From an uncultured Clostridia bacterium (GTDB lineage Bacteria; Bacillota; Clostridia; Christensenellales; Aristaeellaceae), in assembly GCA_934643535.1 (NCBI GenBank), contig CAKUCE010000182.1:1-6195 (forward strand): 6,195 bases of DNA, read 5' to 3'. The notes under the pieces are model-generated. The model worked only from the letters and a program-made list of their open reading frames with translations, ran no database searches and was not told the origin of the DNA. The position numbers and the translations under genes were made by a program. Shown here in pieces: positions 1-6,177 of the stretch (position 1 is its first letter; each line of letters opens with the position of its first letter).

Positions 1-2718
1 CCGGCGGAAGCCCCCAAGGCAAAGGAAGAAAAGAAGGAGCCTGCTCCCGCACCCGTGAAGCAGGAGGAGAAACAGCCCGTGCAAAAGCTGGAAGAGAAAC
101 AAAAGGTTCAGGAAGAAAAGAAGCCCGCTCCCGCCGCAGCCCCCCAGACGGCGAAGGAGAACGCGGCCAAACCCGAAAAGCCCGCTCAGGCCGTGCCTGC
201 CCCGGCACAGCCTGCCAGCGTCAAAACAGCGCCCCAGCAGCATAATGCTCCGGCGCAGCCCGCTGCCGCCCGCCCGGCGGCGCAGAGGCCTGCTCCCGCA
301 TCCCAGCAGGCTCCGCGGCCCGTGCAGCAGCAGGCCCGGCCCGTTCCCCAGCAGGGCGCGCGTCCTGTGGGCAACGGCCCCCGTCCCGCCGGCCCCTATG
401 GCCGCCCCGCAAATCCGCAGGGCCCGTATGGCCGACCTGCCAATCCGCAGGGTCCCTATGGCCGTCCCGCGAATCCGCAAGGCCCGTATGGCCGACCTGC
501 CAATCCGCAGGGTCCCTATGGCCGCCCGGCGAACCCGCAAGGCCCGTATGGCCGACCTGCCAATTCGCAGGGTCCCTATGGCCGCCCGGCGAACCCGCAG
601 GGCCCCTATGGCCGTCCTGCCAATCCGCAAGGCCCGTATGGCCGTCCCGCCAATCCGCAGGGCGGAGCGCAGCGCCCCGCAGGCGGCTTTGGTCGTCCGG
701 CTGGCGGCAACCGTCCTCCCATGGGCGGCGGTCGCTCCAAGCCCTCCGTTGATCTGGCTCCCGTGATGGAGAAGGAGCGGGTCAGCAACTACGATCCCAA
801 CAAGAAGAATTACGTCCGTCAGCATGACCCGGAGCGCGTGGCCAAGAACCGCAAGCAGCTGGCCCGGGATCAGTTCAACGGTTTCGACGACGACGTGGTG
901 CGCGGCGGTCGCCGTGCCCGGGTCAAGAAGCCCAGCGCTCAGCAGCTGATGGCTCCCATCAAGATCGAAAAGGCCTATATGACCGCCGAGACCATCACTG
1001 TCAAGGATCTGACCGAGCGTATCGGCAAGCCCGCCGGCGAGATCCTCAAGAAGCTGCTGATGCTGGGCGTGATGGCCAACATTAACAGCGAACTGGACTA
1101 CGATACCGCCAGCCTGGTCTGCAGCGACTTTGGCGTGACGCTGGAGCTGAATCTGGCCAAGACCGCCGAGGACGACCTGAAGGAGACCGACTTCGAGGAC
1201 GCCGAAGAGGATCTGGTCACCCGGCCTCCGGTGGTTACCATCATGGGCCACGTTGACCATGGCAAGACCTCGCTGCTGGACTACATCCGTCATTCTCACG
1301 TGACCGCCGGGGAAGCTGGCGGCATTACCCAGCATATCGGCGCGTACACCGTCACCATTGACGGCCGCATTATTACCTTCCTGGACACTCCCGGCCACGA
1401 AGCCTTCACCGCCATGCGCGCCCGCGGCGCCATGTGTACCGACATCGCCGTGCTGGTGGTGGCGGCGGACGACGGCGTGATGCCGCAGACCATCGAAGCC
1501 ATCAACCATGCCAAGGCCGCCGAAGTGCCGATCATTGTCGCCATCAACAAGATGGATAAGCCGGGCGCAAGTCCCGAGCGCATCAAGCAGGATCTGACCA
1601 ACTACGGTCTGGTCTGCGAGGACTGGGGCGGCGACACCATCATGGTGCCCGTCAGCGCCATCACCGGAGAAGGCGTGGATAATCTGCTGGAAATGATCCT
1701 GCTGGAAGCGGATGTGCGCGAGCTGCGCGCCAACCCCAACCGCATGGCCAAGGGCGTTATTATCGAAGCCAAGCTGGATAAGGCCCGCGGCCCGCTGGCA
1801 ACCGTGCTTCTGCAGAACGGTACTTTGCACGTGGGCGACAACGTGGTAGCCGGACTGGCCAGCGGTCGTGTCCGCGCCATGGTCAACGACAAGGGCGAGC
1901 GCGTGAAGTCCGCCGGTCCCTCCATGCCCGTGGAGATTTCCGGCTTTACCGACGTGCCCAGCGCGGGCGATGAAATGATGGCCGTGGAAGACGACCGTCT
2001 GGGCCGTCAGGTGGTCGAGGAACGCCGCGACAAGCTGAAGGCCGCTCGTGTGGCTTCGTCCGCCAAGGTGTCGCTGGATAACCTGTTCAGCCGCATCGAC
2101 CAGAGCAAGATGACCACCCTGAACCTGATCGTCAAGGCCGACGTGCAGGGCAGCGTGGAGGCCGTCAAGCAGGCGCTGGAGAAGCTCAGCAACGATCAGG
2201 TGCGCGTCCGCGTACTGCACAGTGCGGTAGGCGCGGTCACCAAGGACGACGTGAACCTTGCCTCCGCGTTTGATGCGATCATCATCGGCTTCAATATCCG
2301 CCCGGACAACAACGCCAAGGAAGCGGCGGACCGCGAGGGCGTGGACATTCGTCTGTACCGCGTGATCTATCAGGCCATCGAGGACATCGAAAAGGCCATG
2401 AAGGGTCTGCTGGCCCCCGAGTACAAGGAGGTTCTGCTGGGCCATGCCGAGGTGCGCAACACCTTCCGCATCACCGGCGCAGGCACCGTGGCGGGCTGCT
2501 ATGTGCAGGACGGCAAGATGCAGCGCAACGCGCAGGTACGTCTGCTCCGCGACAACATTGTGGTTTTCGAAGGCAAGCTGAACAGCCTGAAGCGCTTCAA
2601 GGACGACGCGAAGGAAGTGGCTGCGGGCTACGAGTGCGGCATCAGCTTCGACGGCTACAACGACATCAAAGAGGGCGATATCATCGAGTGCTTCATCATG
2701 GAAGAAATCGAACGCTGA
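1..2718 (+). CDS. infB: Translation initiation factor IF-2, 5'-truncated by the window edge
   Basis: IF-2 is the cytoplasmic GTPase that brings fMet-tRNA to the 30S subunit and promotes 50S joining. The frame is open from base 1, giving 905 codons here. The GTG at 55 lies inside the Lys/Glu/Pro/Ala-rich N-terminal region and is probably not the start, which should lie left of the window. Counting from base 1, residues 1-130 are low complexity, 131-220 are tandem GPYGRPANPQ units, and about 332-382 form the IF2_N domain. The G domain follows, with G1 GHVDHGKT (416-423), G2 GGITQHIGAY (440-449), G3 DTPGH (462-466), G4 NKMD (516-519) and G5 SAITGEG (552-558). A beta-barrel domain II starts near 582, domain III has VKADVQGS at 711, and the initiator-tRNA-binding C-terminal domain runs from about 807 to the end. 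All GTPase motifs are intact. Family identity is certain; only the start is unknown. Confidence 0.98.
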   Translation, partial: PAEAPKAKEEKKEPAPAPVKQEEKQPVQKLEEKQKVQEEKKPAPAAAPQTAKENAAKPEKPAQAVPAPAQPASVKTAPQQHNAPAQPAAARPAAQRPAPASQQAPRPVQQQARPVPQQGARPVGNGPRPAGPYGRPANPQGPYGRPANPQGPYGRPANPQGPYGRPANPQGPYGRPANPQGPYGRPANSQGPYGRPANPQGPYGRPANPQGPYGRPANPQGGAQRPAGGFGRPAGGNRPPMGGGRSKPSVDLAPVMEKERVSNYDPNKKNYVRQHDPERVAKNRKQLARDQFNGFDDDVVRGGRRARVKKPSAQQLMAPIKIEKAYMTAETITVKDLTERIGKPAGEILKKLLMLGVMANINSELDYDTASLVCSDFGVTLELNLAKTAEDDLKETDFEDAEEDLVTRPPVVTIMGHVDHGKTSLLDYIRHSHVTAGEAGGITQHIGAYTVTIDGRIITFLDTPGHEAFTAMRARGAMCTDIAVLVVAADDGVMPQTIEAINHAKAAEVPIIVAINKMDKPGASPERIKQDLTNYGLVCEDWGGDTIMVPVSAITGEGVDNLLEMILLEADVRELRANPNRMAKGVIIEAKLDKARGPLATVLLQNGTLHVGDNVVAGLASGRVRAMVNDKGERVKSAGPSMPVEISGFTDVPSAGDEMMAVEDDRLGRQVVEERRDKLKAARVASSAKVSLDNLFSRIDQSKMTTLNLIVKADVQGSVEAVKQALEKLSNDQVRVRVLHSAVGAVTKDDVNLASAFDAIIIGFNIRPDNNAKEAADREGVDIRLYRVIYQAIEDIEKAMKGLLAPEYKEVLLGHAEVRNTFRITGAGTVAGCYVQDGKMQRNAQVRLLRDNIVVFEGKLNSLKRFKDDAKEVAAGYECGISFDGYNDIKEGDIIECFIMEEIER
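391..660 (+). repeat. Nine tandem 30-bp units within infB encoding GPYGRPANPQ
   Basis: Nine head-to-tail 30-bp units with no spacer encode GPYGRPANPQ. Unit 6 (541-570) has one change, Pro to Ser through a TCG codon at 565-567. At DNA level units 2, 4 and 6 form one class (2 and 4 identical, 6 differs by one base). Units 3, 5 and 7 form a second class, so 421-600 is really three copies of a 60-bp block. By my count blocks 1 and 2 differ at 3 of 60 bases and blocks 2 and 3 at 2 of 60. Units 1, 8 and 9 are more divergent at silent positions. The encoded segment is probably disordered, Pro/Gly/Arg-rich linker between the N-terminus and the conserved core. The function of the repeat is not known to me. 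Confidence 0.97.
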
Positions 2719-2720
2719 CC

Positions 2721-2739
2721 TCAGGAGCAGTGCTCCTGA
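2721..2739 (+). other. Perfect hairpin just after the infB stop
   Basis: An 8-bp perfect stem, TCAGGAGC with GCTCCTGA around an AGT loop, begins two bases after the infB stop codon. No T-tract follows (the next bases are ACCCCGG), so it is not a canonical intrinsic terminator. It could protect the infB 3' end or be a processing site; that is inference. Confidence 0.5.
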
Positions 2740-2747
2740 ACCCCGGA

Positions 2748-2768
2748 CTGCGCGGCAATGCTGCGCAG
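2748..2768 (+). other. Second hairpin downstream of infB
   Basis: CTGCGCGGC pairs with GCTGCGCAG around an AAT loop, giving a 9-bp stem with one G-U pair. It is followed by GGGGAG and not by T residues, so termination is not supported. It lies 8 nt after the first post-infB hairpin, making a tandem pair. Confidence 0.45.
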
Positions 2769-2943
2769 GGGGAGAAGCGCGTGGAGTTGGCTGGGGTTTT
2801 ACCGCCGTCGGGCGGAAGGCCCTCCGGCTCGCGGGTTTGGGTAGGAAGGGCGTAAAAATCTCTGCTCGAAGCGGCGAAAAAGCTGCGCTTTGAGAAACGT
2901 TCGTTCTGATTTGCGTGAAGCATGAATTGCAGGTTTGCTTATT

Positions 2944-2970
2944 TTGGCCGCGCGCTGCGCGGCCAATTTT
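2944..2970 (+). terminator. Terminator-like stem-loop upstream of rbfA
   Basis: TTGGCCGCGC (2944-2953) pairs perfectly with GCGCGGCCAA (2957-2966) around a GCT loop, and TTTT follows at 2967-2970 before the sequence turns to GG. The stem is very strong but the T-tract is short, so it may act as a partial terminator or attenuator and not a full stop. On the minus strand the sequence after the stem is not T-rich, so plus-strand action is favoured. If it works, it would lower expression of rbfA, nrnA, truB and ribF relative to infB unless a promoter lies nearby. Confidence 0.5.
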
Positions 2971-2976
2971 GGAATA

Positions 2977-2999
2977 GGGGGAAGGACGGGCCTTCCCTC
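2977..2999 (+). promoter_or_regulatory. Leader hairpin between the terminator-like stem and the rbfA ribosome binding site
   Basis: Bases 2977-2985 pair with 2991-2999 around a 5-nt loop (ACGGG), giving a 9-bp stem with one G-U pair. No T-tract follows. The right arm CCTTCCCTC can also pair with GAGGAAAGG at 3021-3029, which overlaps the rbfA Shine-Dalgarno, at 8 of 9 positions with one C-A mismatch. The two pairings are mutually exclusive. A regulatory role is inferred only. Confidence 0.4.
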
Positions 3000-3005
3000 A
3001 CAGAA

Positions 3006-3024
3006 CCTTTGCTGCCAAAGGAGG
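3006..3024 (+). promoter_or_regulatory. rbfA Shine-Dalgarno overlapped by a hairpin
   Basis: The strong Shine-Dalgarno AAGGAGG lies at 3018-3024, 7 nt before the TTG start at 3032. This decides the rbfA start. Its first four bases fall in the right arm of a perfect 6-bp hairpin, CCTTTG (3006-3011) with CAAAGG (3016-3021) around CTGC. Folding would partly hide the site, so translation of rbfA could be sensitive to RNA structure. The ribosome binding site is clear; the control by folding is inference. Confidence 0.6.
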
Positions 3025-3031
3025 AAAGGCA

Positions 3032-3406
3032 TTGAGTTATCAGCGTATTGACCGTATCAGCGAGCAGGTTCGCCGGGAGGTGGATCGCATCATCCGGGAA
3101 GACCTGTCCGACCCGCGCATTCAGGGCACCTACAGCGTCACCCGAGCGGACGTGACCCGCGACCTGCGCTATGCCAAAATTTACGTCAGCATTCTGGAAG
3201 AAGAAAACCGCAAGCCCATGATGGCCGCGCTGAAAAAGGCTGCCGGGTTTGTGCGTCACCAGCTGGGCGAGCAGATGATTATCCGCTACGCGCCGGAAAT
3301 TCTTTTCGAGCTGGACAACAACATTGAATACGGCATTCACATTGCGTCTGTTTTGAAGCAGGTACAGGCGGAAGAAGACGCCGGGGAGGAATCCGATGAG
3401 GAGTGA
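3032..3406 (+). CDS. rbfA: Ribosome-binding factor A (RbfA)
   Basis: This 124-residue protein matches the small KH-fold factor that binds the 30S subunit during late 16S rRNA maturation and is needed for growth in the cold in model bacteria. Typical features are the opening helix RIDRISEQVRREVDRII, the conserved segment DLSDPRI (25-31), the beta strands around RYAKIYVSI, the Ala-x-Gly kink of the KH motif in ALKKAAGFVRHQLG, and the family signature PEILFELDNNIEYG before the last helix. The C-terminus is a short acidic tail. The start is a TTG at 3032 supported by AAGGAGG seven bases upstream; this rare start codon and the nearby hairpins may keep synthesis low. The gene overlaps the next one by 11 nt, so the two are very likely co-translated from one mRNA. 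Confidence 0.95.
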   Translation: MSYQRIDRISEQVRREVDRIIREDLSDPRIQGTYSVTRADVTRDLRYAKIYVSILEEENRKPMMAALKKAAGFVRHQLGEQMIIRYAPEILFELDNNIEYGIHIASVLKQVQAEEDAGEESDEE

Positions 3407-4379
3407 CCCGCCGGAGGAGCTGCTGCGGCAGCTGCGGCAGGGCGGCGAAGCGGTGCTGTTCTGTCATGTGGCCCCCGACGGGGACACGCTGGGCAGCGCC
3501 CGGGCGCTGGAGCTTCTGCTGAAGGGGCTGGGCTGGCGCACGTCGATGGTCGTGGACGGAGAGCTTCCGGCCCGGTTGCGCTTTTTGCCCGGCCTGACGC
3601 TTTGCCGCCCGGAGGAATGGGACATGCCCGAAAATGCCGCGGCGATCGCCGTGGACGTGAGCAGCCCTGACCGGCTGGGCAAGGCGGAAGCGCTGTACAA
3701 TGCTGCTGCGCATCGCTGGGTCATCGACCACCACGGCACCAATCCCCGGTTTGGCCAGATCAACTGGGTCGAGGGGGATGCGCCCGCCACGGGAATTCTG
3801 GTGAACCGGCTGTATCGTGCCTTGGAGGTTCCGCTTTCACGGGAAGCGGCTATTTGCCTGTATACGGCCCTTTCCACCGACACGGGGAATTTTGTATACG
3901 ACAGTGTGAACGGCGAATGTTTCGAAATGATGGCCGGGCTGATGGAAGCCGGACTGCCCCTTGCGGAGATCAGCCGCGTTCTGTTCCGTGAAAAGCGGGA
4001 GGATTTCGTCCGTCTGCTGGGCGTGACGCTGCCGTCTCTGCGGGTAACGGAGGGCGGCTGTATTGCAGGGCTGTGCACGTCGCTGGAACATTTTCGTCAA
4101 AATGGCCTGAACCCGGCGGAAACCGAAGGCGTGGTGGATTATGCCATCGACATTCAGGGCGTTTGCATGGCCTATTATCTGCACGAGCAGGAAGAAAACG
4201 TGATGAAGGTCAGCTTCCGGGCACTGCCGCCCTATCGGGTGGATCAGGTTGCCCGGCGATTCGGCGGCGGCGGCCATCCGCAGGCGGCGGGCTGTACGCT
4301 GCGTATGCCCGCTGCACAGGCCGTGAGGGAAGTCGAAACGGCGCTGCATCAGGCGTTGGAGGAGCAGAGAAACTCATGA
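3396..4379 (+). CDS. nrnA: DHH/DHHA1 phosphoesterase, NrnA-type oligoribonuclease / pAp phosphatase
   Basis: This 327-residue protein has the two-domain layout of NrnA, which degrades 2-5-nt RNAs to mononucleotides and, in some members, dephosphorylates 3'-phosphoadenosine 5'-phosphate. The N-terminal DHH domain shows HVAPDGDTLGS (24-34), the metal-binding VDVSSPDR (86-93), DHH itself (111-113, in VIDHHGTN) and STDTGNF (160-166). The C-terminal DHHA1 domain ends with the substrate-binding glycine motif GGGGHPQAAG (290-299). All expected metal ligands (His24, Asp28, Asp30, Asp87, His112, Asp162) are present, so it should be active. The ATG start overlaps the rbfA end and has GGAGGA five bases upstream. 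The 3' end overlaps truB by 4 nt (ATGA). Position between rbfA and truB is common in Clostridia. The split between oligoribonuclease and pAp phosphatase activity cannot be judged from sequence. Confidence 0.93.
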   Translation: MRSDPPEELLRQLRQGGEAVLFCHVAPDGDTLGSARALELLLKGLGWRTSMVVDGELPARLRFLPGLTLCRPEEWDMPENAAAIAVDVSSPDRLGKAEALYNAAAHRWVIDHHGTNPRFGQINWVEGDAPATGILVNRLYRALEVPLSREAAICLYTALSTDTGNFVYDSVNGECFEMMAGLMEAGLPLAEISRVLFREKREDFVRLLGVTLPSLRVTEGGCIAGLCTSLEHFRQNGLNPAETEGVVDYAIDIQGVCMAYYLHEQEENVMKVSFRALPPYRVDQVARRFGGGGHPQAAGCTLRMPAAQAVREVETALHQALEEQRNS

Positions 4380-5287
4380 GTGAAGCGAAAAAGCCCCCCT
4401 GCGGCTTTCTGAATATTCTCAAGCCGCCGGGAATGACCTCCTCGCAGGTGGTCGGCTATGTGCGCTGGCTGCTGAACGGGGCCAAGGTCGGCCACGGCGG
4501 CACCCTCGACCCGGAAGCCTCCGGGGTACTGCCGCTGATGATCGGCAAGGCTGCGCGGCTGTTCGACTACATGCAGGAGAAGGAAAAGGTCTACGTGACG
4601 GAAGTCGCCTTTGGCGCGTCCACCGACACGCAGGACGCGCAGGGTCAGGTGATCGCCGCCGGGGAGAATTACCCGGACGAGGCGGCCCTGCGGAAGGTGA
4701 TCCCTTCCTTTACAGGGCAGCTCTGGCAACGGCCTCCCATGTACAGCGCGCTCAAGCAGGACGGACAACGTCTGTACGAGCTGGCCCGGAAAGGCCGGAC
4801 GGCGGAGATCCCCAGGCGCGAGGTCACGGTGCATTCTCTGGAACTGCAGAGCATGACGGAGAATCATGGCGCGCTGCTGAAGGTGCGCTGCTCCAAGGGG
4901 TTTTATGTCCGTACGCTCTGCAATGATCTGGGCGAAGCGCTGGATTGCCCCGCCCACATGCGCTTTCTGCTTCGGGCGGAAAGCGGGGTCTTCACCTTAC
5001 AGACGGCGGTCACGCTGGAACGGCTCCGTCAGGCTAAAGAAAGCGAAGCTATTGAAACGCTGCTGCTGCCTCCGGAAACGGTGCTGCGGCACCTGCCATG
5101 GCTGGACACGCCTGCCCGGATGGAAAAGCCCCTGCGCAACGGCGGCAGACTGCCGGTTTCCGCCTTTGAGGGTGGAGAAAAAGTCCCGGAGGGCGGCGAC
5201 GCCTGTCTGTGGCTGGCGGGAGAGCTGATGGGCGTGGCCCGCCGGCAGAACAATGAATGGAAGATTCGCACATGGCTGGGCGAATGA
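4376..5287 (+). CDS. truB: tRNA pseudouridine(55) synthase TruB
   Basis: TruB converts U55 of the tRNA T-loop to pseudouridine and also acts as a tRNA folding chaperone. The 303-residue product has the family order: NILKPPGMTS (13-22), the catalytic motif GHGGTLDPEASGVLP (39-53) with nucleophile Asp45, VYVTEVAFGASTDTQDAQG (72-90), RPPMYSALKQDGQRLYELARKG (119-140) and CSKGFYVRTLCNDLGEAL (172-189). About 60 C-terminal residues form the PUA-like RNA-binding part. Length is normal. The frame is open further upstream to an ATG at 4073, but that extension lies inside nrnA and has no TruB-like sequence. The ATG at 4376 gives the conserved N-terminus and has GGAGGAG at 4358-4364, eleven bases upstream. 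Its start overlaps the nrnA stop as ATGA, which suggests coupled translation. Confidence 0.96.
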   Translation: MSEAKKPPCGFLNILKPPGMTSSQVVGYVRWLLNGAKVGHGGTLDPEASGVLPLMIGKAARLFDYMQEKEKVYVTEVAFGASTDTQDAQGQVIAAGENYPDEAALRKVIPSFTGQLWQRPPMYSALKQDGQRLYELARKGRTAEIPRREVTVHSLELQSMTENHGALLKVRCSKGFYVRTLCNDLGEALDCPAHMRFLLRAESGVFTLQTAVTLERLRQAKESEAIETLLLPPETVLRHLPWLDTPARMEKPLRNGGRLPVSAFEGGEKVPEGGDACLWLAGELMGVARRQNNEWKIRTWLGE

Positions 5288-5297
5288 GGAAAGCAAA

Positions 5298-6098
5298 ATG
5301 AAGGTCATTCTGAACGGAAAACACAGCGAAGAGTCCAGCGTTCTGGCGCTGGGCATGTTCGACGGCGTGCATATCGGTCATCAGGTGCTGCTGGAACGGG
5401 CGCGGACGCTGCATATGCGCTGCGGCGCTCCGGTGGTGGTCTGCACCTTTGCCAGGCACCCCATGGAGCTGATCGCCCCCGAAAAGGCTCCCCGGCTGCT
5501 GACCACGCTGGAAGAGCGGATCTCTCTGATCTCTCATGCCGGGGCGGACGTGTTTTTTGCCATGCCCTTTGACGAGCAGATGCGGGATCAGCCGCCGGAA
5601 TGCTATGTGGGCGAACTGGTGCGCCGCCTGCATCCCAAGGCGGTCGTCTGCGGTTATAACCATAGCTTCGGCGCGGGGGGGAGCGGTTCACCGGCGCTGC
5701 TGCAGGCGTTGGGCGCGGCGCTGGGCTTCGAGGTCAGCGTGGTGCCGCCCATCACCCTTCACGGGCAGGAAATCAGCTCCACGGCCATTCGGCAAAAGCT
5801 GACGGAGGGCGACGTTTCCGGGGCGCGGGCGCTGCTGGGCCGTCCCTACAGCCGACGGGTCGAGCTGAACCGTCAGGAGAACGTCTGGGCCATTCGGCTA
5901 CTGGACGCGGAAAAGCAGGGCCTTCCTGCCGGAAGGTATCGATGCGTGTTTTCGGCGGGAGAGCAGAGCCTTCCCGTTACCGTCCGTCTGGATGGTGAGA
6001 CCGGCGGAACGCTGCTTCTGAACGGAGAAGAACCCTCGCTGCAAAAGTGCCTGAATGAGGGCCGGGGACGGCTGTTCTTCTGGCAGGTAGCCAGATAA
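5298..6098 (+). CDS. ribF: RibF-type FAD synthetase with a short, atypical C-terminal region lacking the riboflavin kinase motif
   Basis: The 266-residue product is a RibF homologue. Typical RibF is about 310 residues and bifunctional, with an N-terminal FMN adenylyltransferase and a C-terminal riboflavin kinase. The nucleotidyltransferase part is complete: GMFDGVHIGH (19-28) with HIGH at 25-28, TFARHPMEL (50-58), GYNHSFGAGGSG (119-130) with Asn121, and the ISSTAIRQKL motif (159-168), followed by LLGRPY (179-184). After that the kinase signature (a glycine-rich stretch ending in GFPTAN) and the later NxGxxPT-like segment are not seen, and only about 82 residues remain, with weak beta-barrel character (LPAGRYRC, 209-216). 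Start: ATG 5298 has AGGA at 5287-5290, seven bases upstream, and gives the normal N-terminus. The in-frame ATG at 5253 lies inside truB. It is likely an adenylyltransferase only; the kinase loss is inferred. Confidence 0.88.
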   Translation: MKVILNGKHSEESSVLALGMFDGVHIGHQVLLERARTLHMRCGAPVVVCTFARHPMELIAPEKAPRLLTTLEERISLISHAGADVFFAMPFDEQMRDQPPECYVGELVRRLHPKAVVCGYNHSFGAGGSGSPALLQALGAALGFEVSVVPPITLHGQEISSTAIRQKLTEGDVSGARALLGRPYSRRVELNRQENVWAIRLLDAEKQGLPAGRYRCVFSAGEQSLPVTVRLDGETGGTLLLNGEEPSLQKCLNEGRGRLFFWQVAR

Positions 6099-6145
6099 AA
6101 ATGCGGCATGGACGCTGAAGAAGTGGAAATGCAGGAGGCGCTGCT

Positions 6146-6177
6146 GCAGGGACTACTGCCGTAGTCCCTGCTCTTTT
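6146..6177 (+). terminator. Intrinsic terminator after ribF
   Basis: GCAGGGACTAC (6146-6156) pairs perfectly with GTAGTCCCTGC (6161-6171) around a TGCC loop, an 11-bp stem, followed by TCTTTT at 6172-6177. It lies 47 nt after the ribF stop and probably ends the infB-to-ribF transcription unit. This is the clearest terminator in the window. Confidence 0.88.

Larger units (their letters stand above)
2719..3031. other. Structured intergenic region between infB and rbfA, no gene supported
   Basis: This 313-bp gap is the only long non-coding stretch, and no open frame in it looks like a protein family. The ylxP gene that sits between infB and rbfA in Bacillus subtilis is absent. The gap contains several stem-loops. 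Besides those listed separately, there are a 5-bp hairpin CCGCC/GGCGG at 2802-2815, a GCCCTCC arm at 2819-2825 pairing with 2844-2851 around one bulged A, and an imperfect hairpin with arms 2865-2875 and 2882-2894. I see no credible sigma-70 promoter pair, although a weak one cannot be excluded. The region could be a structured leader, a dispersed intergenic repeat, or ordinary spacer whose GC richness makes folds by chance. Confidence 0.7.

Noticed and set aside
55..57. GTG as the start of infB.
   Set aside because: The frame continues open to base 1 with the same Lys/Glu/Pro/Ala-rich composition, and the nearest purine-rich site (AAGGAGC, 34-40) is 14 nt away, so this is probably an internal codon. 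An internal initiation site cannot be excluded.
245..766. A 173-codon plus-strand frame overlapping the infB repeat tract.
   Set aside because: It is open because the 30-bp repeats keep every frame in register (length divisible by 3) and the DNA is GC-rich. IF-2 uses the other frame and the shadow protein has no recognisable domain.
2799..3032. A minus-strand 77-codon frame across the infB-rbfA gap.
   Set aside because: It shows no family motif, its arms are explained by the hairpins, and no convincing ribosome binding site precedes its start, which lies on the rbfA start region.
4073..4375. Upstream in-frame extension of truB giving a 404-residue product.
   Set aside because: It overlaps the DHHA1 domain of nrnA out of frame, has no TruB-like sequence, and the ATG at 4376 has its own ribosome binding site and the conserved N-terminus.
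5049..5663. Long minus-strand open frames opposite truB and ribF (and similar ones opposite nrnA).
   Set aside because: They are shadows caused by high GC at third codon positions; the plus-strand genes have clear conserved motifs over the same bases.
6108..6164. An 18-codon open frame (MDAEEVEMQEALLQGLLP) ending inside the operon terminator, suggestive of a leader peptide.
   Set aside because: No Shine-Dalgarno precedes the ATG, the length is within chance expectation, and the terminator has no visible competing fold or gene after it in the window.
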